Below, in pieces: positions 43,555 to 52,918 of a stretch of DNA of 64,000 nucleotides. Origin of the DNA: Sphingomonas colocasiae (GTDB lineage Bacteria; Pseudomonadota; Alphaproteobacteria; Sphingomonadales; Sphingomonadaceae); NCBI RefSeq assembly GCF_019880585.1, contig NZ_JAINVV010000011.1:310001-374000 (forward strand), read 5' to 3'. The notes beneath the pieces were generated by a model, which was not told where the DNA came from, ran no database searches, and worked only from the letters and a program-made list of their open reading frames with translations. Position 1 is the stretch's first letter. Every line of letters starts with the position of its first letter. A program made the translations under genes and the position numbers.

Positions 43555-44415
43555 ATGATGCGTCTTTCCGGCCCCCTCAAAGCCCTGCTCTGCGCCGCGC
43601 TCGCCATCGGCGCGCAGGCCGCGATGGCCAAGGCGCCGCCGGGCAAACATATCGTGCTGATCGGCGGGCGCGAAAGCCATGCGCCGGGCGAACATGCCCA
43701 TCCCGACGGCATCCGCGTGCTGAAGGCATTGATCGAGACCTCCCCCGATCTGCGCGGCGTCAGCGTGGACGCCTATCCCGAGGGCTGGCCGGACGACCCG
43801 GCGGCGCTGGAGCACGCCGCCACCATCATCTGGTATTTCGACGGGCTGGCGCGCCACCCGCTCAACGATCCCGCCCGGCGCGAACAATTCGGCCGGCTGA
43901 TGAAAAAGGGCGTTGGCCTCGTCACGCTCCACCAGTCCTCCACGCTTTCGCCCGACGACCGCGCCATCCCCCTGCCCGCCTGGCTCGGCGCCGCGCGCTA
44001 CGGCATGCTCAACCGCACCGATGAACTGGCCGAACTCACGCCCGCCCGCCATCCGACGATGCAGGGCGTGCGCCCCTTCCGCTACAAGGACGAATTCTAT
44101 CCGACATTGCGCTTCGATACCGGCCATGGCCGATCGGTGCCGGTGCTCAGCGGTCCGCTCGGCATCCAGTTCCAGTCGGGCAAGACCGTCGCGATCGCGC
44201 CCGAAACGCGAACCGTCGCCTGGGCCTATGAGCGCGACGGCGGCGGCCGCGCCTTCCTGTTCACCGGTGCCCATTATCTGAACGCCTTCGACGAACCCGA
44301 TCTCCGCCGGATGCTGCTCAACGCGATCGTCTGGACCGCCGGCATGCCGGTGCCCCGAAACGGCGTCCGGTCGCTCGCGCCCGTACAGGCGATGGGTTCC
44401 GCTCAGCCGCGATAG
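43555..44415 (+). CDS. ThuA-domain protein, exported
   Basis: A 286-residue protein with a signal peptide (GPLKALLCAALAIGAQAAMA) and a ThuA (trehalose-utilisation, class-I glutamine-amidotransferase-like) fold: HIVLIGGRESHAPGEHAH at the N-terminus, IIWYFDG, a central GVGLVTLHQSS, and a C-terminal RAFLFTGAHYLNAFDEPDLRRMLLNAIVWTAG (landmarks). ThuA domains are associated with sugar metabolism but the chemistry is unresolved. Its end overlaps the convergent cupin gene by 13 bp. Ribosome site GGAG at 43542. Confidence 0.85.
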   Translation: MMRLSGPLKALLCAALAIGAQAAMAKAPPGKHIVLIGGRESHAPGEHAHPDGIRVLKALIETSPDLRGVSVDAYPEGWPDDPAALEHAATIIWYFDGLARHPLNDPARREQFGRLMKKGVGLVTLHQSSTLSPDDRAIPLPAWLGAARYGMLNRTDELAELTPARHPTMQGVRPFRYKDEFYPTLRFDTGHGRSVPVLSGPLGIQFQSGKTVAIAPETRTVAWAYERDGGGRAFLFTGAHYLNAFDEPDLRRMLLNAIVWTAGMPVPRNGVRSLAPVQAMGSAQPR

Positions 44416-44864
44416 GGCGTCCCGTCGCGGTGGCGATAACCCGGCTCGCCCGGCCGGGCGATCATGTCGATATCGGGATAGTCGCATGCATCCACACCCG
44501 GCCGACGCGAGCCGAGTTCGAGATAGACGGCGTCGCGCGCTCCCCGGTTCTGCAGGCAATGGCCGTTGCGTACCCCGGCCTTCCAGCCGATACAGTCGCC
44601 GGCGACAAGGCGGTGATCGCCATCCTCTTCGACCGCGATCACCTCTCCCTCCAGCACCATCACGAATTCGTCCTCATGGCTGTGCCAGTGGCGCTGGCTG
44701 GACCATGTGCCCGGCGGCAGGCGGACGAGATTGACGCCGAAATCGGTCAGCCCGACGGCGTCGCCCAGCCGCCGCCACGTCGATCCCAGGCAGATCGCGC
44801 GAAAGACGTCGGGATAGTCGCATCCGGTTTCCACCGGCACCGATGCGATATCGATCCTGGGCAT
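44403..44864 (-). CDS. Cupin-domain protein
   Basis: A 153-residue single-cupin protein. Motif 1 is visible as HWHSHEDEFVMVLEGE (three metal-binding His/Glu) and motif 2 as DCIGWKAGVRNGHCLQN. The start ATG follows GAGGAG. It is the last gene of the minus-strand set TBDR-serine hydrolase-cupin. Small cupins of this type act as isomerases, dioxygenases or sugar-binding proteins; the metal ligands look complete, but the reaction is unknown. Confidence 0.88.
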   Translation of the reverse strand: MPRIDIASVPVETGCDYPDVFRAICLGSTWRRLGDAVGLTDFGVNLVRLPPGTWSSQRHWHSHEDEFVMVLEGEVIAVEEDGDHRLVAGDCIGWKAGVRNGHCLQNRGARDAVYLELGSRRPGVDACDYPDIDMIARPGEPGYRHRDGTPYRG

Positions 44865-44936
44865 TGCATATCGCTCCTCTCCATATCGTCGGCATCCAAC
44901 CCGCAACGGCGCGATCGGATCCGGCGCCGGCGATGA

Positions 44937-46895
44937 TCAATAGCTCGTCGTGAAGCCGATCAGGCGAAAGGCGAGTGCCGTCCATAGGAGGATCGCGGCC
45001 GACATGACGAGGGCGACGTTCCACAGGCGTGCCGGCCAGGCGCTATCGCGTGCCCATGCCAGTCGCAGATTCCAGAGCGACGCAGCAAAGGCGGCCGGAA
45101 AAACGAGCAGGCTGGCGATCTGCATGAACCAGAGGATGACGTCGATATCGATCGGCAACGACTGTGCGCCATGTTCGTTGACCGCGGCGCTGATCGCCAC
45201 GCCCCATCCGACGAGCGTCAGCAGCGCCAATGCCGCCATGATCCGGATCACGAGATAGGCGCGCCGTTCGGGCGGCTGCAGATCGAGCGATGCGCCATGG
45301 CGGCGGCGGACCAGTGCGGCGACGGGCCAGAGGATCAGCATCGCCGCGAATGCGCAGAGCGCGCCATACAGGCCGGGGACAAGCCAGGCCGCCGATGCCC
45401 ACCATGGCGCCCGATCGAACACGATGATCGGCGCGGCGCCATCGATGCTGAAGCGCACTGGACGCCCCGCCTCCAGCTTCGCGGCGAGCCGCTCGCCGCT
45501 GTCGGCATCGCGCCAGACGAAAGGCGCGATCTCGATCCATTTGCGTGGAGCGCCGTTCGGCCCCTTGAACGGGGCCTCGATCGATCCGTCATGTCCCACG
45601 TCGAGCGTGAGCTGCGAGAAGAGATTGACGATCCTCATGAAATTGCTGTCCCAGCGCCGGGAACTGATCCAGTTGCCCGCCATCATTCGCGCGTGGAGCG
45701 CCGCCGTGCCCGGATCGATCGGCCTGCCGCCCGCCTGCCGGGAGAAATAGCGATCAGCGAAGCCCGTTCGCACCGCGTCGATCAGCGCCGCCGAACCACC
45801 CGCGACGCCATTGCTGTTCACCGCGACGAACACGCCGATATTCCGGTCGAGGAACAGATTGAGATCGGTATGGAACGCGCCGGTATCACCGCTATGCGCG
45901 ATCACCCGCTGGCCGTTGATGTCGTTCTCCCAGAAACCCAGCACCATGCGGTGCAATGGCGGCAGCAACGACATCGGCGTGCCATGCATAGCCATGGCGG
46001 TTCGCGGGCGCAATATGGCGCGGCCTTCGAAAGCACCGTTCTGGAGATGCGCGATCATGAACCGCGCCATGTCGCCCGCCGTGGCGGTCAGCGCGCCCGC
46101 CGGCGGCAGCCCGATGATCTCGAAAGGCTTGGGCGCTCCGTCGCTCGCGTCATAGCCTTGAGACATGTCGCCGCGCCAGGCCGGGGGAAGCGGCTGACGG
46201 AAGGTCGCGCGCGTCATGCCCAGCGGCGCGAAGATATGGCGGTCCACATAGGATTCGAACGGCTCACCCGAAACGCGCTCGACGATATAGCCGGCCAGGG
46301 CGGCGCCATAATTCGAATAGGCGGGGGTCGTACCCGCCTTGTAGATCCGTCGCGGCTGAATGGCCTTCAGCCGCGCGCCGAGCGGAACGATATAGGCGGG
46401 ATCGGTGAAGACGATGCCCTTGGCGGTTTCCTCGAAACCGGCGCTATGCGTCATCAGATGGCGCAGGGTCACCGGCCCGTCCGGGCGCCGCGAAATCGGG
46501 AAATCGAGATAGCGGCTGATATCCGCATCCAGATCGAGCCTGCCCTGCTCGACCAGTTGCATCACCGCGGTCCAGACGACCGGCTTGGCGAGCGATCCCA
46601 TGCGGAACAGCGTCCGTTCCGGCAGTACCGGCCGTCCCCTGGCGACATCGCCATGTCCGTAGCCTTTCTGGACCAGCACCTGGCCGTCCTTCACGATTAC
46701 CACCACCGCACCGGCGACGCCGCCCCGTTTCAGCGCGATCGGCACCAGTCCGTCGAGCCAGGCCTCCGCATCGATCCGGTCGAGCGGCCGCAGCATGTCT
46801 GAATGCGCGGGCGCAGCATTGGGCAAGGCCTTCGCCATTGCAGGCTGGGCGACGAGCACCAGCATCCAGAACAGGACGGACAGGATCTTGGGCAT
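44937..46895 (-). CDS. Serine beta-lactamase-fold hydrolase (family S12) with C-terminal membrane domain
   Basis: A 652-residue exported protein. A signal peptide (LSVLFWMLVLVAQPAMA) precedes the beta-lactamase/DD-peptidase-like domain, with catalytic Ser101 in SLAK, the YSN motif in TPAYSNYGAAL and the HSG triad in VIAHSGDTGAF. After ~residue 500, four or five transmembrane helices follow (ASAAWLVPGLYGALCAF to ILLWTALAFRL), which tether it to the membrane. Such proteins act as D-aminopeptidases, esterases or linear-peptide hydrolases; MlrB of microcystin degraders is one relative in fold. It lies 92 bp behind the TBDR gene. Confidence 0.9.
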   Translation of the reverse strand: MPKILSVLFWMLVLVAQPAMAKALPNAAPAHSDMLRPLDRIDAEAWLDGLVPIALKRGGVAGAVVVIVKDGQVLVQKGYGHGDVARGRPVLPERTLFRMGSLAKPVVWTAVMQLVEQGRLDLDADISRYLDFPISRRPDGPVTLRHLMTHSAGFEETAKGIVFTDPAYIVPLGARLKAIQPRRIYKAGTTPAYSNYGAALAGYIVERVSGEPFESYVDRHIFAPLGMTRATFRQPLPPAWRGDMSQGYDASDGAPKPFEIIGLPPAGALTATAGDMARFMIAHLQNGAFEGRAILRPRTAMAMHGTPMSLLPPLHRMVLGFWENDINGQRVIAHSGDTGAFHTDLNLFLDRNIGVFVAVNSNGVAGGSAALIDAVRTGFADRYFSRQAGGRPIDPGTAALHARMMAGNWISSRRWDSNFMRIVNLFSQLTLDVGHDGSIEAPFKGPNGAPRKWIEIAPFVWRDADSGERLAAKLEAGRPVRFSIDGAAPIIVFDRAPWWASAAWLVPGLYGALCAFAAMLILWPVAALVRRRHGASLDLQPPERRAYLVIRIMAALALLTLVGWGVAISAAVNEHGAQSLPIDIDVILWFMQIASLLVFPAAFAASLWNLRLAWARDSAWPARLWNVALVMSAAILLWTALAFRLIGFTTSY

Positions 46896-46987
46896 GATGT
46901 TCACTCGATTTCCGCAAGGGCCCCCGCCAGGCGAGGCCGGGACGGCGACGCCGGCAACCGGCATCGCCGCGATGGGCCGGGGTCGTT

Positions 46988-49765
46988 TCAGAACGACGCG
47001 CGAATGCCGGTCGTGAAATAGCGGCCGACAATGTCGTAATGCACCGGATTGGGGTTCAGCGGCGGCGCGCGGTCGAACAGGTTGTTGACGTTGCCGAACC
47101 AGCTCAGGCGACGTTTGGCATCCGAAAGGATCCGATATTCGAAGCCGAGATCGACATAGGTCCGGGCATCGATATGGTTGTTCGCGATCGAGAGGTTTTT
47201 GTCGATCGCGCCTTTGCCGACATAGCGCGCGCGCAGATTCACCGTCAGGTCGCGATCGCTGTAGGTGGCGCTCGCCACGCCGCGCCAGCGCGGCACCGCC
47301 AGCACTTCGGATCCGAGATCGCCCAGCGCATCGATCCGCGAAACGCCGTCGTCATTGATATATTTGTCGACATGATTGGCGATCAGCCGGAACTGGATGC
47401 GCCCGGGGAGCGTGGACGACAGAGCCGTGAGGTCGGTCTCGTAGGACAGCTCGAAATCGATCCCGCGCGCCTCGAAACGGGCGAGATTGATGAGCGCGGC
47501 ATTGGTCGAAACGATGTTACCCGCCCCGTCACGCGCGATCAGTCCGCACAGATCAGCATTTCCGCCCACGCAGCGATTGACGATATCCTGCGCCGAGATC
47601 GCCTTGATCGCGCCGCTGATGTCGATCGAATAATAGTCGGCCGACAGATTCAGCCCCGGCGCCCATTTCGGCGAATAGATAGCGCCGAGCGTCAATGTGT
47701 TCGCGGTTTCGGGCTTCAGGTCGCGGTTGCCGCCGGTGAACTGGACGATCTGGACCTGCGTGTCCTTCACCGGATCGAATATGCTGGTATGCAGCGTATC
47801 GCGTGCCGAGAAGAGTTCGGAGACGTTAGGCGAGCGAATATCGCGTGACCGGGTCGCGCGCAGGCGAAGGTCGTCGGTCACCTGATTGGTGAGGCCGATT
47901 TTCCACGAAAAGATGCCGCCGCTGGTGGAATAGTCGCTGAAACGGACCGCGCCGTTGAGCTCCAGCGCCTTGAACAGGGGCACGTCCTTGACGAGCGGGA
48001 CGACCGTCTCGAAAAACCCTTCGCGAACCGAAACTCCGCCCGAAAGCCCCGAGGCGTTGATCGAAGCGAAGCGCAGCCCGGCCGACAGCGGATCGATGGT
48101 CAGCCGCGCCGATTCCCGTCGCCATTCGGCGCCGGCAGCGACCGAAACCGGTCCCGCCCAGAGCGAGAACGGTTCGCCCCGGATGCTCGCCGCCGCGACA
48201 TGGAGTTGCCCCCTGGTGTTGGCGAACAGATCGCCCTGGATATAACGCAGGGCTTCGGCCGACGGTGCCCCTTCGCCGAACAGGTCGATGGGCACGCACG
48301 CGGTGGTGGGCACGGTCAGCGCCGAACGGCAGATCGGCCGCCCCGTCACCGGATGGATCACCGAATCCACCGACTCCAGAAAATTGGACGCGATCCGCAG
48401 CTTCTGAAGCTGCACGATCGATCGCGTCACGCCATAGGTGTAGTAGGCGTCCCATTTCCAGCCATCGCCAAGGCTGCCGTCGAGACCGATCGTGCCCTGC
48501 GTCGATCGGCGCCGCGTATCCGCGCGTACCAGTCCGAAATCGGCATTGTATCGGCCCATGATGAAGCCCGCCTCCGCCGGATCCTGGCCCGGTGCGACGA
48601 TCGCCGCGCGCACCGCGGCCGGCAGGAAGGCATTGTCGCCACGGATGAACAGATCGGCGAAGTTGGAATCCGGCCGCGTGTCGGAAACGCTCCTGACATC
48701 GGCGTGCGACGCATCGAAGGAAAGGCGGATGTCGTCGCCAAGCGCATAGGTGGCCCGGCCATAGGCGGTTATCCTGCGGACCGGCGCGGACAGCGCCGAA
48801 CCGTCGTCGAACGACGGCGCGTCGTCGCTCGTCGTATAGGCGCCCGAAACGATCGCGCCATAATCGAACGGCGCCAGCGCGCCGCCGCGCAGGAACTGCT
48901 GGCCCGCGAGCGGCCCCGAAAGGATCAGCCCGCCACGGCTCAGGATCGAGAAGCCCACATTGGGCACGGTCACGAACAGCGGCCGCCCATTCTCCTCGGT
49001 CGCATCGGGATCGCGGATCAACGCCCAGCGCCCCACCCTGCCCCGGCTGGTCTTGGGCCGGATCGCGCTGGTCTCGACATAGTCGGCGGCAACGCTCAGA
49101 TGGCCGCGTCCATCCGCGAAATCGGTGCCGAAGGAGCCGCCGAGCTTGTATTCGTCACCGTCTCCGCGTGACGACACGCCATATTGGGCGCTCAGGTCGA
49201 GCCCCTTGCGGCGATCGTCGAGGATGATGTTGACGACGCCGGCCACCGCGCCCGAACCCCAGGCGGCGGACGCGCCCCCGGTCACCACCTCGACGCGTTC
49301 GACGAGCGAAAACGGCACGTCGTTCAGGTCGACCGTGCCGCCGCTGCCGCTCGATATCGGCCTGCGGCCGTTGATCAGCACCAGCGTCCGGACAGACCCG
49401 AGACCGCGTAGATCGGCGGTGGCGGAGCCGGTATTGGTGGTGGTGGTCGTCGTCGTGGGAGAGTCGGTCGATCGGAATTGCGGTATGTCCCCCAGCACAT
49501 TGGCGATATTGGTCCGCCCGCCCTGCGCCAGTTCGGCGGGGCCGACCACGGTGGTGGGGGTCGGCGCGACGAAACCGTCCCGCCTGATGCGCGACGCGGT
49601 CACGACGATCTCTTCGCCCGTCTCCTCGCCGCTTCGCGCCCGCGCGGTCTCGTCGGTGGATTGCGCCATGGCCGGGCCGGCCAGAAGAGCGAAGGCAAGC
49701 GGCAGCGCACCGGCCCAGGCGGCTCGTCCTCCACGGCGCATACGGGTCATCGATCTGGTTTTCAT
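46988..49765 (-). CDS. Large TonB-dependent receptor (RIRRDGF class)
   Basis: A 925-residue TBDR with signal peptide (ALPLAFALLAGPAMAQ), TonB-box region EEIVVTASRIRRDGFVAP, plug landmarks LINGRRPISSGSGGTVDLNDVP and VVTGGASAAWGSGAVAGVVN, a Thr run (TTTTTTT) in the plug, and a barrel ending in YFTTGIRASF. Same class as the 990-residue receptor at 30 kb. Start behind GGGGAGAGG. It heads the TBDR-S12 hydrolase-cupin operon and diverges from the M81 peptidase-MFS genes, hinting at a peptide-like substrate (inference). Confidence 0.94.
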   Translation of the reverse strand: MKTRSMTRMRRGGRAAWAGALPLAFALLAGPAMAQSTDETARARSGEETGEEIVVTASRIRRDGFVAPTPTTVVGPAELAQGGRTNIANVLGDIPQFRSTDSPTTTTTTTNTGSATADLRGLGSVRTLVLINGRRPISSGSGGTVDLNDVPFSLVERVEVVTGGASAAWGSGAVAGVVNIILDDRRKGLDLSAQYGVSSRGDGDEYKLGGSFGTDFADGRGHLSVAADYVETSAIRPKTSRGRVGRWALIRDPDATEENGRPLFVTVPNVGFSILSRGGLILSGPLAGQQFLRGGALAPFDYGAIVSGAYTTSDDAPSFDDGSALSAPVRRITAYGRATYALGDDIRLSFDASHADVRSVSDTRPDSNFADLFIRGDNAFLPAAVRAAIVAPGQDPAEAGFIMGRYNADFGLVRADTRRRSTQGTIGLDGSLGDGWKWDAYYTYGVTRSIVQLQKLRIASNFLESVDSVIHPVTGRPICRSALTVPTTACVPIDLFGEGAPSAEALRYIQGDLFANTRGQLHVAAASIRGEPFSLWAGPVSVAAGAEWRRESARLTIDPLSAGLRFASINASGLSGGVSVREGFFETVVPLVKDVPLFKALELNGAVRFSDYSTSGGIFSWKIGLTNQVTDDLRLRATRSRDIRSPNVSELFSARDTLHTSIFDPVKDTQVQIVQFTGGNRDLKPETANTLTLGAIYSPKWAPGLNLSADYYSIDISGAIKAISAQDIVNRCVGGNADLCGLIARDGAGNIVSTNAALINLARFEARGIDFELSYETDLTALSSTLPGRIQFRLIANHVDKYINDDGVSRIDALGDLGSEVLAVPRWRGVASATYSDRDLTVNLRARYVGKGAIDKNLSIANNHIDARTYVDLGFEYRILSDAKRRLSWFGNVNNLFDRAPPLNPNPVHYDIVGRYFTTGIRASF

Positions 49766-50279
49766 GAACCTCTCCCCTGTTTTCCGATGTGATCATGCTG
49801 ATGCGCGGCGCGGCCGTCGGTCGTGGCGGAACACGGGCGCGCGCAAGACTCTCCAGCCATCACCGGCTGGCGCGACAATGATGTGCGAATTTATTTGAGC
49901 AGATGCCGAAGTTGATTTCGGATCATGGCCTGCTCATGCTTTTTCCAGGATAGCTTTCGAGAAGACCGCGAAAATGACGACACCCTGTTCCGATCGCATA
50001 TCGCGATCGGAAACATCATCTCGCGCACAATCTTCTGCAAAGGCGAGCATATTGCCTCCCCTTCCCCGACATAGGGATTCATCGATCCTCTCCAGGATGA
50101 AATTAAACCTTGCCCGAGGTCGCCGAATCTTCCGCCGGGCTGACCTGATCCGTGTTTACAACCGCCCGCGCCATTTACAATACATTTTTGTTGCGTAATG
50201 ATAGCAGCGTTGCCGATCGGCGATGAAGCGCGGTGCGCGCCTTGGTGGAACGCCGCCCGGCGCGGCAAGGGAGAGCGAT
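49766..50279. other. 514-bp divergent intergenic region (TBDR / M81 peptidase)
   Basis: No supported gene: open frames on both strands lack ribosome sites and have arginine/serine-rich shadow composition. The region is more AT-rich than its surroundings near 50100-50210 and should carry the divergent promoters. Two TTTACA hexamers (near 50153 and 50173), the first followed 15 bp later by TACAAT, form a weak candidate promoter for the peptidase gene. CCCCGACATAGGGATT at 50064-50079 resembles sequences before other TBDRs. Confidence 0.4.
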
Positions 50280-51710
50280 TTGAAGATCTATTATGGTGGC
50301 CTGTCGACCGAGACGAACGCCTTTTCCCCGATCCCGTGCGGGGTCGAAGATTTCGTCGATTCTGGGCTGCTGACAACAGACAGGCCCGATACGGATCTGG
50401 TCTTCGAGGCCGTTCATGCCGTCGGCGGCACCGTGACCAGGGGCCTTAACCTGATCGCACAGCCCGCCGGCCCGGTGATCGCCGCCGCCTATGAAGCGCT
50501 GACGCGCGCGCTGATCGACGACATTGCGGCACTCGGCCCGTTTTCCGGCATCATCCTCAATCTGCATGGCGCCATGGCGGCTGAGACGGTATCGGATTGC
50601 GAAGGCGATATCCTGCGTCGCGTGCGCGCGCTTGTCGGCCCCGGCGTCTTCATCGGCGCGGTGCTCGATCCGCACAGCCATCTGACCCCCGCCATGCTGG
50701 GGCATGCCGATGTGCTGATCGCCTATCGCGAATATCCGCATACCGACATTGCCGATGCAACGGCGAAGCTGTTCGATCTCTGCGTCCGGCGCCTGTGCCT
50801 AGGGATCGCGATGCTGCCCTGCGTCTTCGATTGCGCACAGATCGACATCTACTACACCGCCGCCGCGCCGATGCGCGATCTGCTGGCGGAACTCGAGCAG
50901 ATGGAGGATGATCCGGAGATCCTCTCCATATCGATCATCCATGGTTTCCCCTGGGGAGACAGCGCCGATCTGGGCACCAAGATCCTCGTCTATGTCCGGT
51001 CCGACATCGAACGCGGCCGGGCGCTGGCGGCGGATATCGGCAGCCGCATGATCGCCCTGCGCGGCAAGTGCGGACCGAAGCCGCTGGATGCCGCCCGGGC
51101 GATTTCGATCGCGCGCGAACTCGACGGCATCGTCGTGATGGCCGATATCGCGGACAATGCTGGCGGCGGCGCCCCCGGCGACTCCACCTTCCTGCTCAAA
51201 TCCCTGCTCCAGCAGCCCGGGCCGCCGAGCCTGATCGGCGCGATCTGGGATCCCGTGAGCGTCGGCCTGGCGTTCAAGGCCGGCCTCGGCAACCGGATCG
51301 CGCTCAGGATCGGCGGCAAGGTCGGCGCCTCGTCGGGCGATCCCGTCGACATCGTCGGCGAAGTGGTCGGCTTGGCGCGCGATCATCGCGAAACCGCGCC
51401 AGGCTATGGCGACGTGACCATCGATTTCGGCGATGTCGCGGCGATCCGCATCGACACGCTCACGGTCGTGATGTCGACGCTGCGCAGCCAGGTCTTTTCC
51501 CCCGCCATCTTCCGAGCCGTGGGTATCGCGCCAGAGGAGATGAAGATCATCGCGGTGAAAAGCACCCAGCATTTCCGCGCCGGCTTCGATGCGCTGGCCG
51601 ATCATGTGCTTTATGTCGACACGCCGGGCGCGCTGTCGCTGCGCTTCGAACGCCTGCCCTACCGCCATGTCCCAAGAACGCATTGGCCCCGGCTGGAGAG
51701 CGCGGCATGA
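50280..51710 (+). CDS. M81 family metallopeptidase (MlrC-like)
   Basis: A 476-residue protein of the M81/MlrC family (MlrC N-terminal DUF1485 plus C-terminal domain). It starts at a TTG behind AAGGGAGAG. Landmarks: KIYYGGLSTETNAFSPIPCG, ILNLHGAMAAETVSDCEGD, GAVLDPHSHLTPAML and MADIADNAGGGAPGDSTFLL; the conserved Glu, His and Asp residues are the presumed Zn ligands. MlrC opens and cleaves linearised microcystin, but the family is broad and its other members are uncharacterised peptidases. The MFS gene starts in its stop codon (ATGA). Divergent from the TBDR-S12-cupin operon. Confidence 0.92.
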   Translation: MKIYYGGLSTETNAFSPIPCGVEDFVDSGLLTTDRPDTDLVFEAVHAVGGTVTRGLNLIAQPAGPVIAAAYEALTRALIDDIAALGPFSGIILNLHGAMAAETVSDCEGDILRRVRALVGPGVFIGAVLDPHSHLTPAMLGHADVLIAYREYPHTDIADATAKLFDLCVRRLCLGIAMLPCVFDCAQIDIYYTAAAPMRDLLAELEQMEDDPEILSISIIHGFPWGDSADLGTKILVYVRSDIERGRALAADIGSRMIALRGKCGPKPLDAARAISIARELDGIVVMADIADNAGGGAPGDSTFLLKSLLQQPGPPSLIGAIWDPVSVGLAFKAGLGNRIALRIGGKVGASSGDPVDIVGEVVGLARDHRETAPGYGDVTIDFGDVAAIRIDTLTVVMSTLRSQVFSPAIFRAVGIAPEEMKIIAVKSTQHFRAGFDALADHVLYVDTPGALSLRFERLPYRHVPRTHWPRLESAA

Positions 51711-52918
51711 CGGTCGCGCTTCGCGTGCCCAGGCCGTTGATCCCACTATGCAGCGCCATCGGCATCTCGTGCGGCGTCACCGTCCTGCTCATCACCGTCT
51801 TCAGCTATCTCGCCCTGCCGATGGCGCGCGATCTGCGGATGACGCCGGCCGAAATCTCCGGCGCGATCAGCCTGCATATGGGGTTGCTGATCTTTGCGCT
51901 GCCGGCCGCCGGCATGATCGCCGACCGGATCGGCGCCCGCGCGACGATCGTCGCCTCGGCGCTGCTCTATGCCGGCTGCCTCTGGTGGATATCGACACTC
52001 CCGCCCGGCCACCTCGGCCTCTATCTGGCCTTTGCGCTCGCGGCGGTCTTGGGCGCCGGCGCATCGCCCGTCACCTATATCAGGCCGATCGTCGAACGGT
52101 TCGAGCATAACCGCGGCATGGCGCTGGGCATCGCGCTGTCCGGCGTCGGCGTGGCGGCCATGGTGTTGCCGCACATCGTCGAACCGGCCGTTGCGGCACA
52201 AGGCTGGCGCAGTGCGATGCGGCTGCTCGCCGTCATCGCGCTGACGGCGGCGCTGATCGGTGCGCTGGCGGCCGGCGATATGCGGCGAAAACCAGGCGCG
52301 ATCGCACCCGAAGGAAACGGCCATTCGCTGGGCGAGGCCGCACGAACGCCCGCCTTCCTCATCATGGCCGCCGCGTTCCTGCTGTTCGGCCTGGCGCTGG
52401 CGGGCGTGATCGCTCAACTCGCCCAGATCTGGGATCGGCTGGAAATCGATGTGCTCAGCGCCTCGGGCTTTCAACTCGGCATCGGGGCCGCGACGATCGG
52501 CGGCCGGCTGCTGGGGGGCTGGTTGATGGATCGATATCCGGCAAACGCGATCGGCGCGATATTCGGCGTGATCGGCGCCGCCGGGCTACTCATGCTGGCC
52601 AGCCTTCCCGATCAGCGCGCGGCCCTGATCGGCGCCTCCCTCGCCTTCGGCCTGTGCATGGGGGCCGAAAGCGACGTCGCATCCTATCTGGTCAGCCGCC
52701 TCTTCGGCCTGGCATATTTTTCCCGCATCTATGCGATGCAGGCGGCCGCTTTCATGCTCGGCGCCGCGATCGGGCCGGTCAGCGCCGCGCTTCTCGCCCA
52801 GGCGATCGGCTATCCCGCGCTGGTCGTGCTCGCCGCCGTCGCGCTGCTGCTTTCAGCGCTGCTGCTGGCGCTGTTGAGGGCGCCTTCAAGCACCAATGTC
52901 GCGACATTGTCGACATAG
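51707..52918 (+). CDS. MFS transporter
   Basis: A 403-residue major-facilitator transporter with about 12 helices. Features include the loop motif GMIADRIGARATIV, the central loop around residues 190-215, and a final helix YPALVVLAAVALLLSALLLALLRAP. It is coupled to the M81 peptidase by an ATGA overlap, in the way MlrD accompanies MlrC, so uptake of a peptide or amino-acid product is a fair guess. The last 109 bp overlap the 3' end of the opposite-strand TetR gene. Confidence 0.9.
   Translation: MTVALRVPRPLIPLCSAIGISCGVTVLLITVFSYLALPMARDLRMTPAEISGAISLHMGLLIFALPAAGMIADRIGARATIVASALLYAGCLWWISTLPPGHLGLYLAFALAAVLGAGASPVTYIRPIVERFEHNRGMALGIALSGVGVAAMVLPHIVEPAVAAQGWRSAMRLLAVIALTAALIGALAAGDMRRKPGAIAPEGNGHSLGEAARTPAFLIMAAAFLLFGLALAGVIAQLAQIWDRLEIDVLSASGFQLGIGAATIGGRLLGGWLMDRYPANAIGAIFGVIGAAGLLMLASLPDQRAALIGASLAFGLCMGAESDVASYLVSRLFGLAYFSRIYAMQAAAFMLGAAIGPVSAALLAQAIGYPALVVLAAVALLLSALLLALLRAPSSTNVATLST

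Noticed and set aside
44937-46895. Calling the S12 hydrolase a true beta-lactamase resistance gene
   Set aside because: The SLAK, YSN and HSG motifs are shared by many esterases and peptidases, and the C-terminal membrane domain and TBDR operon context are unlike resistance enzymes.
49891-50376. Possible 161-aa minus-strand protein in the 49.8-50.3 kb gap
   Set aside because: Overlaps the start of the M81 peptidase gene, no ribosome site, Arg/Ser-rich low-complexity translation.
51068-51706. N-terminal extension of the MFS transporter to 616 aa
   Set aside because: The extension is the +1 shadow of the M81 peptidase; the ATGA start at 51707 gives a normal MFS length.
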